A stretch of DNA of 64,000 nucleotides from Branchiostoma floridae (lineage: Eukaryota; Chordata; Leptocardii; Amphioxiformes; Branchiostomatidae), in assembly GCF_000003815.2 (NCBI RefSeq), contig NC_049981.1, positions 11,313,062 through 11,377,061 on the forward strand. The letters are read 5' to 3'. The notes beneath the pieces are model-generated. The model saw nothing but the letters and a program-made list of their open reading frames with translations, ran no database searches and was not told the origin of the DNA. This document shows positions 46,433 to 58,400 of the stretch, in pieces; positions within the stretch are counted from its first letter, which is position 1; the number at the start of each line of letters is the position of its first letter. The translations under genes were made by a program, and so were the position numbers.

Positions 46433-49400
46433 ATCATTCTACATGTCCCTCACCTGTCCATACAGAAGCAGGGTCCTGGAAAAAGGTGTACCCCTTGCCG
46501 AGCAGCAGGTGGGATGTGTACAGCCAGGACATGGAGTAGAACAGCACCTTCCAGGCACTCTCAGGCATCTTCTCCTGCTCCTTCTTAGGGAGGTTGGCCC
46601 AGCGACCCCACGGCTGCACAAAACATCAACATGTCAGTTAAGCTAGCTTGTAGGTGGCGTGCCTAGTCCAGTGGTTAGCAGCCCTGTCTCTGGAACTAGG
46701 AGCTGCAAGTTCTATTCCGTCTGTGTCGCTCATTCAACATGTACTACCTGAAACGGTTGCAGTGCTTGAAGAAAAGAGCGAAGAAATTTCTCTTTCAAAC
46801 CTTTAAATACTGTACATTTAAATTTTAAGACTGGCCGACAGCTGCCTACCCTGCGTCAGGGATCCCAGCAGCAGTATAATCTAACCATGGATAGTGAAGT
46901 GAAGTGAGTGACATACTGCATCTGTCTTCTCTGTCATGACCAGTGGAAGACTAGCTCTTCTGTAGGATAAACTGAATCGACATCGCTTTCCTTTTCCTTA
47001 GCTTTCTACACACACCTTCAATTGATTTGCTATACATGGTTTCAGCACCATCAGGGGTTATTCAGGAATATCTTACAAATGGAAGCACTGCTGTTTCCCC
47101 CTTTGATGGTTTGGGGTTTACCCTATGGCTTCTATGATTTGAACTCGCTTATAGCAGCCTGCCCAACATCCACTGGCCCTGGGAGGGGCCAGTTACAGCC
47201 CTGGAAAGCAGAGTTTGTGTTACACAGACTACTGTCAGATGGGTCACAGTTGAAGACTCTGGCCACATGTGACCTACATGTAACAGTATCAATGTGGTCA
47301 ACTGTGAATTCCATGCTTGTCAAAGAATCTGCTTCCCATGGTCAGGGGGTGCATGGCTACAGCATGGGGTGGAGTGCCCTTTCTCTGTCAGAATTTAATA
47401 TTTTTTTTTTGATAGATCATATATCAAAGTATATTCTGGGAGGAGATGACCACTACCGTGTGCAATATTGAAGAATGTTAAGACTTTAGAATCAATAGTG
47501 TAAATGTTGCGTTAGACTAAACATTTATATTCATTATCTACACATGTACATTATCATTTATTTATTCATTTATCTAGATGTTCATTATCTATTTGTATAC
47601 ATGTATGTACTAGGTAATTCATTTGCATAGACTTGTTTCTTTATACGTATAGTTGTAGTAGACCTTACAAAAGTCGCTGTGCTTATATTGTGGCAATAAA
47701 GATTTCATATAATTCTAATATTGGGTGAGAATCATAAGAGTATGTGTACAAAACAACATATTCTGTTATCACATATCTGTTAGAAATTGTCTGTTTGAAA
47801 CTTGTGGCAAATTTAGATTTCTCACAGGGCAACCTACATGCATACAAATGTAATTCAATTGCCTCAAAGAAAACCAGGCTACATGTATAACTTATCCAAG
47901 AGGCTGGGTTGCCTTCTTGTTGGACACGCACCATGTGACCATGTATACACTGACTATAATTCCCTAATTGGCATTCAACTTTAGCTAGTTGGGGTGGGAA
48001 GCCACAAGATCTAATGGAAATACAGGAAATACGATCATGCCACAGAATGCCAGGCTAATTATATTAAACTGAACATAATGCCGCCATGGCCCAGAGAGCC
48101 ATTGATTGCCTGTTGCATGATTAACACCAAGCACACAGACAATCACTGGGCTTTAATCTAATTAGGCTAGACATGTCAGTCATCTTATAGGGAGCAGGGG
48201 TTGCCTAGCAACAAAAGAGGTCACATCCTGGAGGACTGATTGGTTCTACAGATCAGGCTGATAAAACCAGGTCAGGAGTTGAAATACTGTAAATCGTGAA
48301 ATTGTTCCAGAGATTTTACGTTTGCATGTTTTACGGTGACCCATTGACAGCAAAAAACTTTTGTTTTCTGCTGACTAAACAGTACTTACAGTTACTATAC
48401 ATTGTACAGTATGATGTATTAGAGGCACTTGTTGCGGTGAATACACAACACTCTAATTTCTAAATAAAAGCCATTTTGTAGTACCACCAGCATGTACCGC
48501 ATTTTTCTTATCAAGGATACAGTCAAACCTGCCCGAGCGACCACCTCTTCTCAGCGACCACCTGGCCATTTCGACTGCTTTTTCTCGGTCCCGATTTTTT
48601 TCCCCATTGACGTCAGCATTAAGCGACCTTTTCTCAACGACCACCTGGCCAACGCGACCGCGACCGGCCCAAATTGGGACCAGGGTTGTAGCCAGCCTGA
48701 AATCATTTTCAGTCCCCTTGATTTTGAATTGGAATCCTATCGAGCACCGAAGGCATGGCATGACGTTGCGCATCATTTCTAGGGGGTCTGGGTCCCAGAA
48801 AAGTTTTTAATCAAGACCCTCTGAAACACTATTTCCTGCATTTTGAGGTGCAAATTTTGCTTGTAGACTAAGCTCTATTTGGGTTCAGGTTTTTTTTTAT
48901 ATCTTTACATATCAATTTTTGTCTGTCCCAGGGGACGGAATGGGGAAAACTTTTTTCAGTCCCCAGCTGCAAAATTCCTTCAAAGGACTGAATGACAGGT
49001 GCTGGCTACAACCCTGATTGGGACCCATAACAACCGTATCATTTTCAAAATTGAGGTTTTCATCGATTTTTTATGATAACTAGCGCGATTTTGTGCCGAT
49101 ATCGGCCAGTTTTTTGCGTCGAATTTTGACTACCATTACGATGCTATGTTAAGAATAAAGAGGGCAGCGGTCAATGGATGGGTCAATGGGACAGGCTACT
49201 GTAATATCGGAGGAAATTTCGTGGTAAAAAAATCCGAATTTAGTTGTTACAGAAGTTTTTTTAAAAATCTATATCATTATAAAGTGAACGAATGCTGAAA
49301 CGTTTATAGCCTCATACCTTTTTCCGGAAGATCCGTGTGAGTGCATTTGTCCACCTGTACTGTACATTTACCCTTGGGTAATTTTGTACGCTATCGGGAC

Positions 49401-52400
49401 GTACCAGGTATCAAATTTGAAAGGTGCACCGTAGTTATTTCAGATACGGCGATCAAGAACACAGCGACGCATAAAGGCTTGTATGCTAACTGACAGGATC
49501 AGAATTCCCTTACTGTCTAAAACGTTAGTGTACAAATATTGAGCTTTAAAACACTGTATCAAATAAAAGTTCGATAAAAGCTTGGGGTTAAATTTACAAT
49601 TTACAGTGTGCGTATTGTATTTGACATTAAAGACCTCGCTTCTTTGTGTGCGTGCAGTGTGCTTGCTATTTGCCATTAAACACAACAAAAACCTTTTATA
49701 GTAAATTATACTTTGCATCGGGCATGTTTTGAGTCGATACTCTTCTCAGCGACCACCTGTCCAAATCGACCGCTTTTTCCCGGTCCCCCGGGTGGTCGTC
49801 TTGGGCAGGTTTGACTGTAGTTCAGGCTTGGAGCTGTGCAGGTATTTCTGAGGCATTCATCTCAAGTTGTGAAAACAGATGCTATTTGGCCTAATTAGAT
49901 TTTAGACCGAATTCTCTTAGAGAATACACTCAGAGTAATACAGGAACTTAGACCTCAAGTTGACTAATACTAGGAATATGTTTCTATGACAACGAGAACT
50001 CATTACTTATCCCTTGGACGATGCTACAGCCCCAAGCTTAAACCAATAATGTCTGAGTTAATGCCATATTTCTCAGAGCTTTCACCTATTTTAAGTATTT
50101 ATTTTTTCTCTAGACCATTACCTTACAAAATTACATGTAACAGGCTTCAGGATATTCTATTTCCTGCTTTTGAGCCCGAGTGTCACAAACAATCCTGTTA
50201 CTGAAGTGCATTTTGTACATGGCACTCAACGCTTTTTGAAGTGTTATAACATTACACTCTTATAGTTATCCACTCCCAGCAACTTGTGACTTCACCTACA
50301 TTTGCAGGTTACTGAGTAGATTTGGTGTCTGTAGTCAGTATGATTCAAGAATGTCTTCCTCTACAACTACAAGATTAGAATATTACATGAAGCTGTAGTT
50401 ATGAATGGGGCTGTTAGGGGGCGCTCCAAAGAGCCATCCTGAAGGAATTGTACTGTCACATGTGAGAACGTGCATATCTTATCAGATGTACACAACTCAG
50501 AACACATGCTGGACTTTGAGTTGGACTTTTAACTGACCAGATCTACATGTGCATTCTTGAGCTTTGCCCTCAGGTCAAACTTAGAGATTGTAAAATGTCA
50601 CTAATTCAATAATTGTAAGGCAGTCTGCAATGAACCATGAGACCACCCCTCCCACATTAATTATGATATGTCCCATTACATAAAGGTCAACTGCTGACCT
50701 TCAAGTTATCAAAAATTCAGTTGTTTTCAGTTTGCAGCTCACAAATTCCGTAACATGGTAAAATTCAAGAACTTTCAGCATCTCCAAATTTTTTTATTTT
50801 AATGATTTGACCTGCGTGGTGAGACATCCTGTGAAATACTGTAAATGTAAAAATGTTTGCGGCAATTTTACGTTCATGGTTATCGCTGTGATCGCTTCAC
50901 CTTGAACTCAAATGAACCGTGAAAATGTTTGTTCTGTCTTCTCTTTGCCTATAACAACTTCATGTATGTACTGTAGAGTGTTGGAGGCACCTGTTATGGT
51001 GAACTTGAAGGCACAAAAAATACTAACAAAGCACAAATTGGACACAAACCCAATATTTGAACATTGAATACATGACTGGGTGATTTCTATTCTAACTTGC
51101 TGCCCTGCCCATAAAGGTTCCATTACTGACTACAGTATGTGACTTAAGTGCTAGCATGACTCAAAACCACAGCGAAACACCCCATTTTCTTCCTACCATG
51201 AAATGCATCCCTACGAACTTAAATGCATTTAACAGTACCTGCAGAGCTACATGTATCACCAGGACCCATCCCTCTATCCTGGGACAGAAATTTGCTTGTT
51301 GGGGACGGACAAAAATATCATATAGCAATCAGAACATCAAACGATGAAATTGATACAAATGTATTTTCATAGAATCATAAGCTCAAAATGATAGACCTAA
51401 CAATGAAAATTAACAACATAAGTGGGACAAATCAGAAATTAAAGCTGAAGACAGCACTCGGTACTTGTGAACTTAAAAGCATTGGAAAGATTTGAAAATC
51501 TACAGTAGTTGGTGTCAGAAGCCACTGATCATGAGGTTAGACAAACAACACTGATCCACCCCATACACCATGGCATGAACTGGTACTGGGTACAAAGTCT
51601 GTACCTGGTCAACCCTAGCACACAGACCCTCAGGCACAAGGGCAAGGGTTATCTAGTGGTCACAAGGCCAGTGAAAACACACATGCTGAACAAGGAATTT
51701 TCTTCATCTACATACACATGACATATTTTGTATATGCAGCACAGTTAAACCTGTACAACTCCTGACAACATGACTGACATACAGTCAAACCTGTACTTGT
51801 GATAATATCTACATGTTATATATAAGGACCCCCCATTCATATACAGTAAAACCTAAGTACTAAGTTGAAGTACAGGCAAAAACCTGTATGCTTTAGCAAA
51901 ACAAAACTTCCAGGAATCCTACGTACTGACACTATTTTTTTCTGGAACATTCATCAAAAACATTACATTGTTTTCCTTGTGCTAAGCACAGTCCTACACA
52001 CAACATGCTGACACATCAGAACAGACAGGAAACCAATGTCATGTCAAGGACACCATCAGCATTTTTTCATTAGTCACTACTCTGGGTTAGGATTACGCTA
52101 GTAAGGCTTCAATGATTTGTCTATGCCATAACAATTTAGGCCAAGGACTACATATGCATGTACTGTATACATAAGTCTTAATGCTTGGCTTTAAAAATAG
52201 TGCTATATACACCTGTACACCAGACCAGAGCTGCACTTGTAAAAATATGTTAGGCTCAGGTTAAAAATAAAACAGTTCCGGACTAACAAATAACTTGCTC
52301 TCGCTTATAATAAATATTCCCCTTCGATTCCTTACTTGATAGTAAACCATTTAAATCTTCCATAGATCATGAAAATTATGCTGGTGAAAGTTAATTGTTG

Positions 52401-55400
52401 TTTTTGTGTTTTTATTGATCTTTGGGTTGGCAATGTCTAGGATTCCAGCAATGTTTAGGATTAGGCACGATCTAGACACAGTTTTTCCCGATATCGGCGA
52501 GCATACAACCTCTCGCCGACAGCTTTTTTCAGCGTCTAGATGGAACTGCAATATCGCCATAAAGATATCGGGAAAATTTCTCCAGAAAGGTCCAGACCAT
52601 TCGCCCGATAGCTTAGCAGGGATCCCCGATAGCTTAGCAGGGGTCCCCGATAGCTTAGCAGGGGTCCCCGACAGCTTTCGCGCGTGTGTAGATGTGTCCC
52701 GACTTCGGGAGGGCTCATTAGCATATAATGCGGGCTCATTAGGCTATATAGCTGTTTATGAATGCAAGCGCCACGGGTGTCCCGCAGCCAACGTTCTAGA
52801 TCCCTCACGACATCTCCACAGATATCGGCAAAAACTGTGTATAGATAAGATTGTCCCTTAGCCCCAGCTTGGACATGTTGTAAGAAACTAAGAAATTCGT
52901 CATTTCGAATAGTGACATAAAGCCAGCAGTCCTGTGTATATTGTGTATTGTAGTTTAAGCCTAACTAAGCTTCAAGTCCTTTCACGTTAAAGAACCCAAC
53001 ACACTTATCAAGATTAGGAGATGACCTGGTATATTTGGCTAAACATCCAAGCATTAGCGAAGCCACATTGCACTTATAGGGAACGAAAAAAACATCACGC
53101 TCTGTCCTCAGTCTGAGGTTTGTCCGCTTACATGAGATGTTTAGAAATACTGGCAGGTAAAACTAACTAAAGATGTTTCTTGTCTCAGAGTGTTGAGCGT
53201 ACTCCAGACCGCTATTCTAACTGACACCCAATAAGGAATCCGAAATACTTCACATAGCAAACTTCCTCTGACCTCCCTTTGACACGACAGTTGCACAAAT
53301 GAATTCAATACAAAAGCTCACATTAAACAACACACTACAGCTGTTTAAAACCAGTGTTGTAGCCTTTAGTAGATGGGTATGGGTAGATTGCTTGCTTTAC
53401 ATTTCAGAGGTTATAGGTTCAACTCCCAATGCTTCTATCTATGTTTCTAAATTAAAGACCTGCAAATCTTTTTGATTGCAGAGAAAATATTTCACATGTT
53501 ATTGTACATAGAAATTGAACACAAACATTTAGATATCAGCCAAATATGTGGAGTAAAACAAAATGACTTCCTCTCTGAGGAATGCTGAAGTGACGGATTG
53601 GTCCCTAGGAGCAGGAAGCTGCTATCATATGGTGTCATGGCTACAATTTTGCACCATTATCAAAATGCGAAAAAAATATTTCACGAGTTAATACTACATG
53701 TTGGTATATGTAAACCGGACCCGTCTTTTACAATCACTGACATATGCAGGATTAACAAATTGACTTCCTGTCTGAAGAATGCTGAAGTGACCGATCGGTC
53801 CCCATACATTTTTGTACCATTATCGAGATGAGAATAAAATTTCATACGTTGCTACATATTGGCAAATGTAGACTGGTCCCAGTCTAAACAAACCGACTTC
53901 CCCTCTGGGAAATGCTGAGATGACTGATTGGGCCCTGAGAGCAGGAAGTTGCTATCACATTGTGTCATGGCTACATTTTTGTATCATTATCAAGATGCAC
54001 CTGTCCTTACATGATAAAAACCTCCCATAGAAAATCATCGACCCAAACTGGGTTGTCTACACACGACAACTGGGTCTGCAGCTAATCAGTACAGACAACA
54101 ATGTCCAGAGACGTCAGATCAAATCTGTCTCACAAAATAGCACATTCAGTTACTGTAACACTACTAACAGCATCCATGCAAAAAATGGTAGTTCTGCTGT
54201 AGTACCAAGGATAGCTGCAAGGAGGCCCAAACCTGACTTTGACCTGTCTTCCCAAGACCTACGCCAAAAATAATATCTCCATTTATCAAATTTTGTCCCA
54301 CACATCTGTTCAAGGTGCACCTATGGAGTGGCTGAAAACTGGAGAGGGTTACACGCACTTCACACACGCCTTGTGAACACAACAACGGTACTGAAACAAA
54401 ACCTGCGCTTTATAGTTCCAGTGGCACCTGAAACTGGCACACTCTTACCGGGTCAAAACACAAACTTAAAGCCTTTGGGCTGGACAATCCTGTATAGGTG
54501 CTTGAGACATTCCGAGAATGTTATTTCTGTGCATGTGCCACTCCCCACTCCTTCACAACTTTCCTGTGGAACCCATGTTGAGAGGTGCTTGGTACCTAAT
54601 CCTGTAACCTACATTCAGCTAATACAACCAGGGCTGAGTAGCTAAAAAAAGATAGAGATACAGTTACTACTACTAACTAGATACCGTCGTTTAGGTACAC
54701 ATTACTTGGTTAGGTACAGAGGTTTAGGTACAAACATGTCATGTCCCCTATCTAACTTAAAGTTCACAATTGTTTAACACTTTTTAAAGGCTATTAATCA
54801 CTCTATTGGACAAGGTGAAGGTGTAAATCTAGTGCTACACATACAACATTATATGCATTTTACATACATGATGTAGCTTTACTACACATCTCTACATCTG
54901 TACAGGTAAGAAAAACACAGGTTTGATTGTTTATGTTTCTGAACATCTGAATGATGTAATGTAAAGGAAAAAACATGTATATCACAGTAGAAAGAATTCT
55001 TTTCTCATTCATCATTGGCCTCTCTTTGTTTTCCGACATTTGTTTACGATTCACTGTCTGTTACACCTGTCCATCTTATCATCATAACAAAGGAAGCCCA
55101 GAGGCTGTTTTCGGAAGTGTAATTGCTGTTTTCCTGTCTATTTCTGTCCTTGTTTACAGTTTGCTGTAAATACCTGTAGGTTTGTAGGGATTTCATTTTG
55201 TGGTAGGGAGGAAATGGAGTGTTTGCTGTAAGTGTAACAGTTAGAACATGGGACGAGGCCTGCTTTGGGCCAATAGGGTCGCTCCGCCCATAGGGGTTTT
55301 AACCCCCGAGTTCTGAACATGGCCACTAGCCCGAAGATTCTCTTCTTTTTTTTCTCAAGATGAATCAGGCACAATATATATTCAGGATATAATTGCATTA

Positions 55401-58400
55401 TGACCTGAGTTAGAGTCTCTATCTTACTCTGAGTGAGAATGAGAGATTGTGTCTCTGCCACATGGTGCTTTCATCCTGTCTAATAACCTGGGCAATTGAG
55501 TGAGCTGACCAGTGGTGAAAAGAAAGTGTGGTACTATGAAAAATGTGTGGTTCTATTTTATGCAAATAAGTTCATAGTACCAGACTTTTTTTCATAGCAC
55601 CACACCTTTTTCATAGTACCACACTTTTCTGCACTATGGGGATATAAACACAGTAATTGAACTGAAGGGCTCTGATTGGATGAGGGGTAGTGGCCATGTT
55701 CTAAGTGTTTTTAGTGTGCAATTGCGAATGAAACACAGAACAAGCAATTTCGCAGTGGCTTTCAGTTCGGGTGAACTATGACTTAGTATGAGGTTACTGA
55801 AAAAACATTTAACCACTGTGAAAATTTGTTACATTTACGGTACATTATGCCAAAAAGTTTACACCTCTGTGTACATATTCTTACATTTGGAAGGAAGCTT
55901 GATTTTAAAATGCTATAACAATATAGGGCACAATTCATTAAACTGTTAGTACTGAAAATATACCTTAGTAAGAAACCTACAACAGAGTCACAAAGAAATA
56001 TATAACTAGACAGGAAATAATTTCTCAGAAAAGCATAAATTGTTCCCTGTAGTCTTAAAAAAAATTATGTCAACCTACCCGCACACAATTCTATACCATT
56101 AGGCTAACCCTGTATCGTAGTATTGTGCGCGAGTAAAAAACATAACAACCTATATTTGCTTGTTTTTTTGGCCAGTCTTAAGATATATTATATCATTAGA
56201 CTTCCCTATAGCATTGTGGGCGAGTAATAAAGAACATTGGTCTTACTTACAAAAAAAGCTAATATCTAAGATTCTAACCCAGGCTCTGATTGTCAATAAC
56301 TACAGAAGAGGAAAGAAGAAGGACACCACAATAATGCTTTAGGTGCACAGATACAGTAATACAAACATATACTTATAGGCAACCTTTTAAGGTTAAAACT
56401 TATATCTGAACTCAACCTTGTCCTTCACCTTAAGGTTATGTTCTGGTATACAATCCATGTTGCAACAACAGGTCGTTGCTTAGCAACACTAGTAATTCCC
56501 TTTCAAAGATCCTTGAATGGTCGATAGAGATCAATATTATAAGAGGTTTTTGTACTGAGCAAACATGACTGCAAGAGTTGGGGAGGGGAGAATATGTATG
56601 TCTCTACTATACTAGTCTACAGTACAGGACATAAATATCTGCACCACTTACTCATGATGCCTGTACCTGTAGCATAGAGTACCTGTTTGCATGCCTGTAC
56701 AATTCTGTACGTGTAGAGTACTTGTGCTCATGCCTGTACCTGTACATGTAGAGCACATGTGCTCAAGCCTGTACCTGCTGTGTATGTAGTGTACCTGAGC
56801 TCATGCCTGTATATGTAGTGTACCGGAGTACATGTAGTGTACCTGTATGTGCTCACGCCTGTACCTGTACATGTAGAGCACCTGTACATGTAGAGCACCT
56901 GTGCTCATGCCTGTACGTGTACATGTAGAGCACCTGAGCTCATGCCTGTACCTGTACATGTAGAGCACCTGTGCTCATGCCTGTACGTGTACATGTAGAG
57001 CACCTGAGCTCATGCCTGTACCTGTACATGTAGAGCACCTGAGCTCATGCCTGTACCTGTACATGTAGAGCACCTCAGCTCATGCCTGTACCTGTACATG
57101 TAGAGAACCTGAGCTCATGCATGTTCATGTAGAGTACGTACCTGTGCTCATGCCTGTACCTGTACATGTAGAGTACCTGAGCTCATGCCTGTAGTTTAAG
57201 TGTAGAGCACTTGTTCTCATGCCTGTCGTGTACTTCCAAGTATCTGTGCTCATGCCTGTACCTGTTAATGTTATGTAGTACACCTACATGTGCCCAGACC
57301 TAAATATTTGCAATGGTTTTAAGTCTGCAGTGAAGAGGTTACTGCAAATACCCTCAGGACATAAAACCACCGTGATATGTCCACAATTTGCAGTTTATGT
57401 ATAACATACATATACACGTACACACAGAGTAATACTAATATAGGTACAAGACATTTTACTTTTCTGCACTACCTGACTGTTCAGTTCCCAAAAAAATCAG
57501 TCCTGAAGATCTAAATATATCTATATATCATATGAGTTCCTTCAGGATAGTGACACAAATATATCAATAGCCAACCTTGTCCTGAGTAGGGTCATGCTCC
57601 TATAAGCAGTGCAAATCTCCCATGACAAGTTTGAAAAACTGCTTAGGGCCAAACCAAATTAATCTATTTGTTCTAACAATTGAAAAAAATTATGTTGAAG
57701 CAGAAGACCAACTGATCATATGAGGAAAGGCTCAGGGTCCGAGGAGAAAGTTTTTTCATGGAATGTGTATGTATAATGTAGTAACACAATTTTTTCTCTC
57801 ACTTGTCTCAGCCCTTTTTGACCTCTTGTTATCCTTTTTTGAAAATAAAGGGCGGCCATTTGAAAAAGCTTTCACTTTTTCAGCCATCCTTGTACAGTTA
57901 TATTCGTTATCTTTTATTTTCTGCATTCATTGCTTTCTCAGGCAAATGAACAATGCACAAATAAACAAAATGGCAGTGAACTCAATGAAATGCATTGTTG
58001 GACCATAGGTGAGAAAACCAATCCGAGCGACCACGCCTTACATGCAACATGTACCCTGAATAAGGTAGGGTTTCAAATGTACTCTCCAAGCAGATGTTAG
58101 GCTATCGCTGTTTTTTTAAAAACATTTTTAGGCATTTCTATCAGGCTTTCTATTTTGTACATCAGGAAAACAGTACAACGGTAGAAAGTCAGATACAAAC
58201 GCCTAAAAAAAAAAAACGCAAAAAAAAACAGCTGGAGCCTAACCTCTGCTTGGAGAATATTTCAAATGTAAATATACCAAATCTAACAGTCTTTCTGTTT
58301 TTCTTGGGTTTTGGCATTTCTATGCAAATTCAAACCTTCCTTTAAAATGCAAACCTTCCTTTACACATGAGTTTCTCCTTTTGAGGCATACTGAGCCATC

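Noticed and set aside
45976-46646. Six overlapping long frames of 130-190 codons
   Set aside because: They arise from the compound CA repeat in ceramide synthase intron 2. Only the exon 2 part (46454-46613, minus) is coding.
47022-47471. 149-codon plus-strand frame in ceramide synthase intron 1
   Set aside because: No family resemblance, no splice context, and composition as in the surrounding intron.
52406-52861. 151-codon plus-strand frame with DSLAGVP repeats
   Set aside because: It spans an inverted-end element, and the repeat is a 21-bp DNA tandem array. There are no splice sites or family match.
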